Source: Ramlibacter terrae
GTDB taxonomy: Bacteria > Pseudomonadota > Gammaproteobacteria > Burkholderiales > Burkholderiaceae_C
Length of the DNA stretch: 64,000 nucleotides
Reading direction: 5' to 3'
Assembly: GCA_013127575.1 (NCBI GenBank)
Contig: CP053418.1
Span: 3,162,001 to 3,226,000 of the forward strand
The notes under the pieces are model-generated. The model was not told where the DNA came from. It was given only the letters and a program-made list of their open reading frames with translations, and did not search any database. A program made the position numbers and the translations under genes. Numbering within the stretch: position 1 is the stretch's first letter; each line of letters begins with the position of its first letter. Positions 31,423 through 40,783 of this stretch are shown one piece after another.

Positions 31423-33482
31423 TCAGCGCGCCGCGCGCCCGCGCGTGGCCAGGCTGACGGCGATGGCCGCCACCAGGCCCGCCGCCACGCCGAACACCCC
31501 CGACGTCGGCCGGCAGCAGCCCGAACCACAGCGTCTGCGGCGTGGTGGCGCCGAACGCGGCCCGCAGCCCGGGCGCGTTCAGCAGCATGTAGCCCACGGT
31601 CGTCGCCAGGCCCGCGGCCATGCCCGCCACCGCGCCGGCCCGGTTGGCGCCGCGCCAGAAGATCCCCAGTACCATCGCCGGCACGAACGCCGCCGCGGCC
31701 AGCGAGAACGAGGCGGCCACCAGCGGCAGGATGTCGGCGGGCTTGAGCGATGCCACCAGCGCGGCCACCAGCGCCACGCCCATGAGCGCGAACTTGGACA
31801 GGATCACGCGCTGTTCGGCCGTGGCCGTCTGGCCGGCTTCGTGGCTGTACATGTCGCGCACCATCGCATTGCTGATCGTGAGCAGCAGGCCGTCGGCGGT
31901 GGACAGCGCCGCCGCCAGGCCGCCGGCCGCGACCAGTCCGGACACCACGTAAGGCATGCCGCCGATCTCCGGCGTGGCCAGCATGATGATGTCGGCACCG
32001 AGCCGGATCTCGCCGAACTGCACCAGGCCGTCGCCGTTGACGTCGCTCACCGAGATCAGCGACGGGTCGACCTTCGCCCACTGCAGGATCCAGTTGGGCA
32101 GCGTGGCGAAGCTGCTGCCCACCAGGTCCTGCATCACCTCGAACTTCACCAGCACCGCCAGCGCCGGCACGCTCAGGTACAGCAGCACGATGAAGAACAG
32201 CGCCCACGCCACCGAGCGGCGGGCGTCGGCCACGGTGCGGGTGGTGTAGAACCGCGTGAGCAGGTGCGGCAGGCCGGCCGTGCCCACCATCAGGCAGAAC
32301 ACCGGGGCGGGAAGTTGGCGCGCGAGTCGCTGAAGGCCTGCCGCTCCTGCGGCGTGCCGTCGGGGTCGCCGGCGAAGGGCCGCCCGTGCGGAGCCAGCCC
32401 GCCGAGCGGCAGCGCGCGATCGCGGCTTTCGTTCATCGCGCGGGTCCACAGCTCCCGGGCCGCGGCGACGTCGCGGGGCAGCGCCGACAGCTCGCGGTGG
32501 GCCGCCACGATGCGGGCCGAATCGGCGTTCTCCGCCTTCAGCCGGCGGATGCGCTCCTGCACGGCGGCGCGCTCGCGGCGCAGCGCCACCTCGGGTTCGG
32601 CGAGCCGGGACTGGTAACGGTCGGCGCGGCGCAGGAATTCGGCCTGCACCTCTTTTTCGGCCGGCGATTCCATCAGCTTCTTCTCGAGCTCGCCGATCTT
32701 GCGCAGTTGCTCGCCATACACCAGCGGGGCCATCGGGTTGCCCAGCTGCTTGTACGCAAGCCACGAGACGGGGATCAGGAACGCCAGCAGCAGGATCACG
32801 TACTGCGCCACACGGGTCCGGTGATGGCGCGCATGCCGCCCAGGAACGAGCAGAGCAGCACCCCGCCGAGCCCGAGCAGGATGCCGATCTCGAACTGCAC
32901 GCCGGTCAGGCGCGACGCGATCAGGCCGATGCCGTAGATCTGCGCGACGACGTAGGTGAAGGAACAGAGGATGGCCGCCATCGCCGCCAGCAGGCGCGGC
33001 CAGCGTCCGCCGTAGCGGTGCTGGAAGTAGTCGGGCACCGTGTACAGGCCCGGGCTGCGCAGGTACGGCGCGACCAGCAGCGCCACCAGGCAGAAGCCGC
33101 CCGTCCATCCGAGCACGAAGGCGAGCCCGCCCGGCTGCGCGCCGGCGCCGGTGAAGCCTTGCAGGTAGAGGCCTCCGGGCAGGCTGATGAACGAAGCCGC
33201 GCTCATCCAGTCGGCGGCGGCCGCCATGCCGTTGTAGAACGGCGGGATGCGGCGGCCGGCGACGTAGTACTCCTCGGCGTCCGTGGTGCGGCCGTAGATG
33301 CCGATGGCGGCATAGACCATCACCGTGGAGAACAGGAAGATCGGCCCGAGCCACTGGCGCGAAAGGCCCGCGCGCTCCGCGAACGCCATGGCGCCGAGCG
33401 CGGCGCACAGGCCGAGCACATACAGCGACAGGATGCGCGCGAGCCGCGCCTTGTACGCGGCGTACTGGGGATCTTCGACCAT
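31423..33482 (-). CDS. Sodium:solute symporter large subunit 2 (VC_2705-like)
   Basis: Paralogue of the symporter at 27302, about 687 residues. Shared stretches: DAEEYYVAGRRIPPFYNGMA, AADWMSAASFISLPGGLYL, SFTYVVAQIYGIGLIASRL, FCLMVGTAGLPHLLTRFYT and ALSTADGLLLTISNAMVRDM. The soluble insert (about 245-375) is again coiled-coil-like (VQERIRRLKAENADSARIV). The EF-hand-like loop DVNGDGLVQFGE is kept. Three frame breaks, near 32815 (CCGG for CCTGG, TWTRVAQ), 32305 and 31505. No DUF4212 gene is attached to this copy, so it may share the subunit of copy 1. Confidence 0.83.
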
Positions 33483-33576
33483 GCTGGGGGACAGCCTCCT
33501 CGTCGGCAGCGATGATCGCATCGCCGCCGGGCTGCCACCTACAGGGTATGCGACTAGGCGCGCGCGCCCCTGATCT

Positions 33577-34566
33577 TCAGTCCAGGCTGAAGCCCGAAGC
33601 GCGGATGATCGGTCCCCACTTCGCAGCGCCCTGCGTGGTCATGCGCGTGACTTCGTCCGGGCTGGTCGCCATCGGCTGCAGGCCCATGGAACGGAACTTC
33701 TCCTGCACGTCCGGCATGGCGAGCACCTGCCGCACGGCCTGGTTCCATTGCTGGATGGCCGCCGCGCTCGTCTTCGGCGGGGCGTACATCGCGTAGAAGC
33801 CCGTGCCCACGCCGTCGGGGAAGCCCAGCTCCACGAAGGTCGGCACTTCCGGCAGTTGCGGCATGCGGTTCTCGGACGAGACGGCCACGACGCGGATGCG
33901 CCCGCCACGGTGATGCTCGATCAGGTCGCCGGCGGAACTGATGCCGGCGGAGATCTGGCCGCCGGCCGGGTTCGTCACGATGGGCGCGGTGCCGAGGAAC
34001 GGCGCGTGCACCATGTCGACCCCGATGCTCTTGCCGATCAACAGGCCGAAGAAGTGGGGCGGGCTGCCCGGCGCCGGCGACCCGAAGCTGGCTTTCGTCG
34101 GATTGGCCTTGGCCCACTGCACGTACTCGGCGAAGGTCGCCACCTTGGGGTCGGAACCGACGGCGAGCGCGAACGGGAACTGCACCAGCAGCGAAACCGG
34201 CACGTAGTCCTTCGCCGGGTCATAGGTCAGCTTCTTGAAGACGATGGGGGCCGTCGTCGAGATGGTCTCGGGCGCGATCATCATCACCGAACCGTCGGCC
34301 GGTGCGTTCTTGATCGACTCCACCACGAGCCGCCCGCCGGCGCCGGGCTTGTTCTCGACGATCACCGTGCGCTTGAGGACGCCCTGCAGCTTGTCGGCCA
34401 TCAGGCGCGCAATGATGTCCGCCGAACCACCGGGCGGGAAGCCGACCAGCAACCGGGCGGTGGACTCGGTCTGCGCGGCGGCGAAGCCCGCGGAGGCGCA
34501 GAGCACGACGCCTGCGCACAGGCGCAGCACGCCGCGGCGGAAGAGGGAGGCGGAAGCAGAAGCCAT
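33577..34566 (-). CDS. Orphan TctC/Bug-type binding protein
   Basis: Periplasmic solute-binding protein, 329 residues, intact frame. Signal peptide LRLCAGVVLCASAGFAAAQT (residues about 13-32), then ARLLVGFPPGGSADIIARLM, VIVENKPGAGGRLVVESIK, SFGSPAPGSPPHFFGLLIG and GPIIRASGFSLD. No TctAB permease nearby. It is transcribed from its own promoter at 34604-34638, which carries the 16-base element shared with the monooxygenase and aldehyde dehydrogenase promoters. It probably captures the substrate of this catabolic region. Confidence 0.9.
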   Translation of the reverse strand: MASASASLFRRGVLRLCAGVVLCASAGFAAAQTESTARLLVGFPPGGSADIIARLMADKLQGVLKRTVIVENKPGAGGRLVVESIKNAPADGSVMMIAPETISTTAPIVFKKLTYDPAKDYVPVSLLVQFPFALAVGSDPKVATFAEYVQWAKANPTKASFGSPAPGSPPHFFGLLIGKSIGVDMVHAPFLGTAPIVTNPAGGQISAGISSAGDLIEHHRGGRIRVVAVSSENRMPQLPEVPTFVELGFPDGVGTGFYAMYAPPKTSAAAIQQWNQAVRQVLAMPDVQEKFRSMGLQPMATSPDEVTRMTTQGAAKWGPIIRASGFSLD

Positions 34567-34603
34567 GGCTGAATTTCTCTGGACGGTTCGGGGCTGGAAC
34601 CCC

Positions 34604-34638
34604 ATTCAAGCGCCAACTTGTTTTCTTGTCAACGATTT
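34604..34638 (-). promoter_or_regulatory. Regulated promoter 1 (tctC), with operator
   Basis: Read leftward: TTGACA (34627-34632), 17-base spacer, TTGAAT (34604-34609). The -35 is embedded in GTTGACAAGAAAACAA, matching the consensus GTTGACAANRAAACAA. About 31 bases of leader to the tctC ATG. The element overlaps the stop codon of the upstream monooxygenase gene. Confidence 0.75.
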
Positions 34639-36288
34639 AAACCCGTGCGCGCGCCGCGCACCAACGCGGTGAGCGCACCAACATCGGGAGGCAGGCGATC
34701 GCCGCGCCACGCGACGTGCTGGTCGGGCCGGGAGAGCAGCAGCGCGTGCCGGAACGCCGCCGGCTTCTCGCCCGGCGGGACGTCGACGATGCGCAGCGGC
34801 ATGCCGGCGTCGGCGGCGGCGCGCACCAGCGGCAAGACGTCCACCGCGGGATCGAAGCGCAGCAGCGCGTGGTCGTCCCCCATCGCGTCATAGAGCGAGC
34901 GGCCGTCCGCCATCCAGAAATGCGGCGTGCGGCACCCGGGCACGGTGGAAACCGTGAACTCGTCCATCCCGTAGGGCGGCTGCGCCTCGCCGTCGTAGGC
35001 GATCAGCGGCGAGCGGTCGTAGAAGTAGCCGAAGTTGAGCCCGCCGCAGCAGTACTGCTTCACGTTCAGCTCGTACAGGCGCTTGCCGAGCGCATCGCGC
35101 GTGGCCTGCCCTGCCGGCGTGTCGTCCTCGATGTCGGCGGGCACCTGCGTGCGGTGCCTGTTCATTGCCACCGCGTGGTCCATCGCGAAACGCGAGACCT
35201 GGTCGGTGATCGGTTGCCGCTCCGCCTCGTAGGCACCGAGCGCCGCTTCGGTCGCCCAACCCTTGATGCGGCCCGCCAGCAGCCACGCGAGGTCGGCGGC
35301 GTCCGCGATGCCTGCGTTCATGCCGTAGCCCGCCATCGGGATCCAGATGTGCGACGCGTCGCCGCAGATGAACACGCGGCGATCGCGGAAGCGGTCCGCC
35401 ACCAGCCTTCGGCCGAACCAGTCCTCTTTGGAAATCACCTCGTACTGGAAGTCGGGGCCGACGCCCAGCATCTGCCGGATTGCCCAGTCGCGGTCCACCG
35501 AGTCGAACTCCGGCTCGTCGTCGCGCAGGTAGTTGTGCAGCAGCCAGGTCTCGCGGCCGTCGATGGCGAAGACCACGCCGCTGCGGCGCGGATTCAGCAG
35601 GATCGCGCCCCACGCGGGACCGCTGCCCTCCACCGCGGGCAAGCCCGGCGCGCGGATGTAGGTGGACTGCACGCGTGCGACCACGTCGGTGCCCGGAACT
35701 TCGCACCGATGGCCTTGCGCACCGCCGAACGGCCGCCATCGCAACCGACCGGTAGTCGCACGCGAACCGCACCGTCTCCTGCGTGTCGAGGTCGGTGCCG
35801 GAGGCGTCGACGCCGCCGTCATCTTGCGTGAACCCGTCGATGCGCATCCGGTTGACGATAGTGATCCCTTCCATCGCTTCCGCATGCGCGAACAGGATCG
35901 GCTCCATGAACAGCTGGTTGATGCGGTGCGGCGGCTCGGGCGTCGGCCAGTCGGTGTCGGGCCCGCCGTGCGTGGTGAAGCGATGCTTGCGCGCAGGGAT
36001 CGGGATCCGCGCGATCTCGGTTCCCGCGAAGGTCGTGCGGTACACGACGTCGTGCGGAAAGTCCTCGGGCAGCCCCGCATCGCGCAGCTTCCCCGCCACG
36101 CCGAGCCGCCGGAAGATCTCCATCGACCGCGCCGAGATGTGGTTGCACTTCACGCTCGGCGGCTCGGCGCGCTGCCGCAATTCCGCCACCGTCACCTGCA
36201 CGCCGCGGCGCGCCGGGTCCATGGCGAGGGTGAGACCGACCGGTCCGGCGCCGACGATCAGCACACGGGTTCGCACCGTTGCACGCAA
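34629..36288 (-). CDS. FAD-dependent aromatic monooxygenase 1 (TfdB/MhpA type)
   Basis: Group A flavoprotein hydroxylase, about 553 residues. FAD-binding VLIVGAGPVGLTLAMDPARR near the N terminus, EPPSVKCNHISARSMEIFRR, then after repair DYLVGCDGG, and the second FAD motif ICGDASHIWIPMAGYGMNAG. Such enzymes hydroxylate phenolic rings with NAD(P)H and O2. Frame breaks near 35748 (CCGG for CCTGG) and 35700. The TTG at 36288 is favoured by an upstream GGAGG seven bases away; the start is not certain. The protein is a paralogue of the one at 46322. Divergent from the GGT-like gene. Confidence 0.85.
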
Positions 36289-36332
36289 GGCATATCCTCC
36301 AGCGAAGCCGCGCGACATGGCGGCGCCGGTGC

Positions 36333-36367
36333 ATTGGAGCCCCAGATTGTTTCTTTGTCAACGAGTT
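36333..36367 (-). promoter_or_regulatory. Regulated promoter 2 (monooxygenase 1), with operator
   Basis: Read leftward: TTGACA (36356-36361), 17-base spacer, TCCAAT (36333-36338). The -35 is embedded in GTTGACAAAGAAACAA, the shared element. It lies between the divergent monooxygenase and GGT-like genes, so a bound repressor could also affect the GGT-like gene. Confidence 0.75.
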
Positions 36368-36414
36368 GAGATATGATCTTCCGCATCGATGGTTCACCGA
36401 AGCGGGAGGCGTCC

Positions 36415-38008
36415 ATGGCCGTGGCGTTCGACTGGAAGTTTCCGTACCCCGCGCGCAAGCTGCCGGTGCTGGCGCGCAACCTCGCCGCCACCACGCAGCC
36501 GCTCGCGGCGCAGGCCGGCGCGCGGATGCTGCTGCAGGGCGGGAACGCGGTCGATGCCGCCGTCGCGACCGCGATCACGCTGACCGTGGTCGAACCGATC
36601 ATGAACGGCATCGGCGGCGACCTGTACGCCATGGTCTGGGACGGGGGCAAGCTGCACGGCCTGAACTCGACCGGCGAGTCGCCGGCCGCGTGGACGCCGG
36701 AACGTTTCTCGAACTACGCCAGCATGCCTATGAAAGGCTGGGACAGCGTCACCGTCCCGGGCGGCGTCGCCGGCTGGAAGGCGCTTTCGGACAAGTTCGG
36801 CAAGCTGCCCTTCGCCACCCTCTTCGAACCGGCGATCGCGTACGCCCGCGACGGCTTCCCTGGTGTCGCCTTTCGTGGCGAGCGTGTGGGAAGAGCTGGC
36901 GGGCATGGTGTCCGACCAGCCCGGCTTCGCGCAGGCCTTCCTGCGCGACGGCCGTCCGCCGGCACCCGGCCAGCTCTGGCGCAACCCGGAGCAGGCCGAC
37001 ACCTTGCAGAGCATCGCCGAGAGCGGCACCGACTCTTTCTACCGCGGTGCGCTGGCCGAGGCCATCGTCGACTTCGCCCGCCGCACCGGCGGCTGCATGG
37101 TGCTCGACGACCTCGCGCGGCACGCGGTGGAATGGGTGGAGCCGATCGGGCAGGACTACCGCGGCACCACGCTGCACGAGATCCCGCCCAACGGCCAGGG
37201 CATCGGCGCACTGATGGCGCTGGGCATCCTCGAACAGTTCGACGTGCGGGCGATGAAGCTCGACAGCCCCGAGGCGTACCACGTCATGGTCGAAGCCATC
37301 AAGCTGGCCTTCGCGGACCTCTACGAGCACGTCGGGGACCCGCGCGGCATGCGCCTGTCCACGGCCGACCTTCTCTCCCCGAGTACCTGAAGCAGCGCGC
37401 CCGCCTGATCGACATGCGCCATGCCGCCACGCCGCGCCCCGGTGCGCCGGCGCAGCGCGGCACGGTCTACCTCACGACGGCCGATGCCTCCGGGATGATG
37501 GTGTCGCTGATCCAGTCGAACTACTGGGCCTTCGGCTCGGGCCTGGTGGTGCCGGGAACCGGCATCTCGCTGCACAATCGCGGCGCCAACTTTTCACTGG
37601 TGCTGGGCACGTCAACGCGGTCGGGCCGCGCAGGAAGCCGCTGCACACGATCATCCCCGGCTTCGTCACGCAGGCCGGCGCGCCGGTGATGTCGTTCGGC
37701 GTCATGGGCGGCTCCATGCAGGCGCAAGGCCACCTGCAGATGATGAGCCGACTCGTCGACTTCGGCCAGAACCCGCAGGCGATGAGCGATGCACCGCGCT
37801 TCTGGTGGAGGCGCAGAGCGACATGCTCAGCGTGGAGGAGCACCTGCCGGGCGCGGTGCTCGAAGGCCTGCGGCAGCGCGGCCACAAGGTCGAAGTCGCG
37901 CCCACCGGGCACCTGAAGTTCGGCGCCACCCAGATCATCCACAAGCTGGCGGACGGCTACCTCGGCGTATCGGACAGCCGGCGCGACGGGCAGGCCGCGG
38001 GCTTCTAG
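36415..38008 (+). CDS. Gamma-glutamyltransferase-like enzyme (YwrD type, cytoplasmic)
   Basis: N-terminal nucleophile hydrolase of the gamma-glutamyltransferase family, about 531 residues. GARMLLQGGNAVDAAVATAI and EPIMNGIGGDLYAMVWDG open the large subunit. The nucleophile Thr is the T of RGTVYLTTADASGMMVS; Val-Tyr follows where classical enzymes have Thr-His. Then GANFSLVLG and MSFGVMGGSMQAQGHLQMM. There is no signal peptide, unlike periplasmic GGT. The start at 36415 has GGGAGG six bases upstream. Four frame breaks, near 36862, 37375, 37612 and 37802; the first and last restore as CCTGG. It may remove or transfer gamma-glutamyl groups on pathway intermediates (inference). Confidence 0.85.
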
Positions 38009-38556
38009 GCGCCCTCGCCCTTGAGGTCCTGGCTGCGCTTCATCAGCTTGTCCAAGATGATGTCGAGCAACTGGTGCTCGTGGTCGTCCAGCGCCTCGAG
38101 GAACCAGGCCTCGCGGGCCGCCATCTCGGGCAGCATTTCCGAGCACATCTTCTCGCCCTTGGGCGCGAGCGACAGGATCAGCTTGCGGCCGTCGGTGGGA
38201 TCGTCGATGGGGTCGATCATGCCGAGGTCGACCAGGCGGCGCTGCGCCCGCGAGACGCGCGCCTTGTCCATGCTGGTGCGCTCGACGACCTCGTTGAAGA
38301 CGAGGTCCCCGTAGGAGTAGAGCGCCATCAGGATGCGCCACTCCGGGATCTGCAGGTTGAAGCGCTGTTCGAACAGCTTGCCGATCGACTGCGAGACGCG
38401 GTTCGCCACCACGGAGAGCTTGTACGGGATGAAGTCGTCGAGCTTGCCCATCGGGCCCAGCGTGGGCCGGCGCACCGTCACGCGCTTGGGCGCGGCCGTC
38501 GTCGCGCGCTTCTTCGCCGCCGGACGCTTCTTGACTGGGGTCGAACTCGTTGCCAT
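38005..38556 (-). CDS. MarR-family transcriptional regulator, probable regulator of the catabolic region
   Basis: 183 residues, intact frame. A basic, Ala/Lys-rich leader (KKRPAAKKRATTAAPKRVTV) precedes the winged helix: QRFNLQIPEWRILMALYSYG, VVERTSMDKARVSRAQRRLV and the wing DPIDDPTDGRKLILSLAPKG. The Lys-rich leader is unusual for the family and may add non-specific DNA contact. Convergent with the GGT-like gene (4-base overlap) and divergent from the aldehyde dehydrogenase operon. The shared palindromic element at 38616-38636 lies upstream of both, as expected for an autoregulated repressor. Confidence 0.87.
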   Translation of the reverse strand: MATSSTPVKKRPAAKKRATTAAPKRVTVRRPTLGPMGKLDDFIPYKLSVVANRVSQSIGKLFEQRFNLQIPEWRILMALYSYGDLVFNEVVERTSMDKARVSRAQRRLVDLGMIDPIDDPTDGRKLILSLAPKGEKMCSEMLPEMAAREAWFLEALDDHEHQLLDIILDKLMKRSQDLKGEGA

Positions 38557-38615
38557 CTTCTCTCCGCCGGGAGTGCGATGCTAACAGTGCCGCACCACGG
38601 CCCGAACACGTTGGC

Positions 38616-38650
38616 TTTTTGTTGACAACGAAACAAGTTATTCGCAGAAT
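38616..38650 (+). promoter_or_regulatory. Regulated promoter 3 (aldehyde dehydrogenase operon), with operator
   Basis: TTGACA (38622-38627), 17-base spacer, CAGAAT (38645-38650), with the -35 inside GTTGACAACGAAACAA. The centre is near-palindromic (TTTTGTTG A CAACGAAA). Transcription would begin at or next to the ATG at 38657, so the operon mRNA may be leaderless; no Shine-Dalgarno sequence is visible. Confidence 0.75.
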
Positions 38651-38656
38651 GGGCCC

Positions 38657-40088
38657 ATGTCCTACCCCTCCCTCAGCCTGTACATGGACGGCCGCTGGAT
38701 CGCGCGCACCGATGCAGGCACCCTGCCCGTCCTGAACCCCGCCGACGGGTCGGTGCTGGGGCAGTTGCCGATCGCCGGGCCGGCCGAGATCGAGGCGGCC
38801 ACGGCGGCGGCGGCGCGCGGTTTCGGGACCTGGTCGCGCACCCTGCCGCTGGACCGCTTTCGCGTGCTCGCACGCGCCAGTGCCCTGATGCGCGAACGCG
38901 CGCCGGCCATCGCCCGCATCCTCACGCTGGAACAAGGCAAGCCGCTGGTGGAGGCCCTGCGCGAGGTGACCCTCTCCGCCGACATCATCGACTTCGGCGG
39001 AAGAAGCGAAGCGGCTGGCCGACCGCGGCGTGCCGCCGCGCTTGCCCAACGTGCTGAGCCAGACCGTGCAGCGGGTACCGGTGGGTCCGGTGGCGGCCTT
39101 CACGCCCCGGAACTTCCCGGCCAACCTGCCTTCGCGCAAGCTCGGTGGCGCGCTCGCCGCCGGCTGCAGCGTGGTGATCAAGCCGGCCGAGGAGACGCCG
39201 GGCACCTGCATGGAGATCGTCCGCGCGTTCGAGGACGCCGGCCTTCCTGCGGGCGTGCTGAACATGGTCTGCGGCAATCCGGCGCAGATCTCGGAGACTC
39301 TGATCGCCGACCGCCGCATCGCCAAGGTTTCCTTCACCGGCTCCACCGCCGTCGGCCGCATGCTCGGCGAGCAGGCAGCGCGCCACCTGAAGCGCTACAC
39401 CGCCGAACTCGGCGGCCATGCCCCCGTGATCGTCTGTGCCGACGCCGATCCGGAAGCCATCGCCGCGCTGAGCGTCACGGCCAAGTACCGGGGCGCCGGC
39501 GGTCTGCGCGTCGCCGATCCGCTTCCTGGTGCACGCCAGCCTCTACGAACGCTTTCGGGATGCGTTCGTGGCCGGGACCATCGCGCTCAAGTCCGGTGAC
39601 GGACGCGAGGACGGCGTGCAGGTCGGTCCCCTGATCGCCGAACGCCGTATCGAGGAGATGCAGCGCTTCGTCGACGATGCCGTCGCCCACGGCGCGCGCC
39701 TGCTGTGCGGCGGCCAGCGGCTGGACCGGCCCGGATGCTTCTACGCACCCACGGTGCTGGAGGGGCGCCCGCCGCGGCGCGCGTGCAGCGTGAAGAACCC
39801 TTCGGCCCGATCGCCCTGCTCGACACCTTCGAAGATCTCGACGATGCCATCGCCCGGGCCAATGCCCTGCCCTACGGACTGGCGGCTTATGCATTCACCC
39901 GCGACCTCGCGACCTCGCACAAGCTCTCGCGCGGCCTGCGCGCCGGCATGGTCGGCATCAACCACTTCGGCGTGTCGCAGCCGGAGACGCCGTTCGGCGG
40001 CGTGGGCGACAGCGGCAGCGGTTCCGAAAGCGGCCTCGAGGGGCTGCTCGGCTACACCGAGGTCAAGTTCGTGAGCGTGGCCGCATGA
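38657..40088 (+). CDS. NAD(P)-dependent aldehyde dehydrogenase
   Basis: About 477 residues. SLYMDGRWIARTDAG and PVLNPADGSVLGQLPIAGPA at the N terminus, VAAFTPRNFPANLP (Arg where most members have Trp), SVVIKPAEETPGTCMEIVR, SFTGSTAVGRMLGEQAA and ELGGHAPVIV (catalytic Glu). The catalytic Cys sits in VCASPIRFLV at about 39505, which reads only after repair of a break just before it (expected GQVCAS). Other breaks near 39000 and 39770. The C-terminal SGSGSESGLEGLLGYTEVK is typical. First gene of a seven-gene operon. Probably oxidises an aldehyde made by the downstream aminotransferases. Confidence 0.88.
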
Positions 40089-40783
40089 GGGACGACGTCC
40101 TGCGCCACGGCGCCACCACGCCGCGCGGCCTGCTCCTGGACTTCGGCGCCGTGATCAGCGTGTCGCTCTTCGAGCGGCACCGCGACACCGAGGAAACGCT
40201 GGGCCTGCCGCGCGACTCGCTGCGCTGGATGGGACCGCTGGCACCGGAAACCGACGCGCTCTGGCAGGCCATGCAGCGTGACGAGATCAGCGAGCGCGAG
40301 TACTGGGCGCGGCGGGCGCGCGAGCTGGGGGAAGCCGTCGGCGAACCCGGCTGGGACATGCTGGCGATGCTCACGCGCGTGCGGCACACCGACCCCAACG
40401 CGGTGGTGCGGCCGGGCATGAAGCGCCTGATCCGCCGGGCGCACGCGCTCGGCATCCGCGTTTCGATCCTGTCGAACGAGCTCGAACTGTTCTACGGCAA
40501 GGAGTTCCTCGCGCGCATGGACGTGCTGCGCGACATCGACGGCATCGTCGATGCCAGCCACACCAAGATCCTGAAACCGGATCCGCGCGCCTACGCCATG
40601 GCCATCGACATGATGCGGATGAAGCCGCACGAGATCCTGTTCGTCGACGACCAGTTCCGCAACATCGCCGGCGGCGTCAAGGCCGGCCTGCAGGTGCATT
40701 ACTTCGACCTGCGCGACGTGCCCGGCCAGCTGGCCGCGATCGAAGCGCGCCTCGACCCCAGCGACAAAGGACCCCTGACATGA
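40085..40783 (+). CDS. HAD-superfamily hydrolase
   Basis: 232 residues, intact frame, HAD subfamily I with an alpha-helical cap. Motif I is LLLDFGAVIS: the nucleophile Asp is kept but the second Asp of the phosphatase DxD is Gly. Motif II ILSNE, motif III Lys in ILKPDPRAYAMAI, motif IV ILFVDDQFRNI. Cytoplasmic. Coupled by ATGA overlaps to the genes on both sides. Substrate unknown; the DFG form argues for weak or altered phosphatase activity. Confidence 0.85.
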   Translation: MRDDVLRHGATTPRGLLLDFGAVISVSLFERHRDTEETLGLPRDSLRWMGPLAPETDALWQAMQRDEISEREYWARRARELGEAVGEPGWDMLAMLTRVRHTDPNAVVRPGMKRLIRRAHALGIRVSILSNELELFYGKEFLARMDVLRDIDGIVDASHTKILKPDPRAYAMAIDMMRMKPHEILFVDDQFRNIAGGVKAGLQVHYFDLRDVPGQLAAIEARLDPSDKGPLT

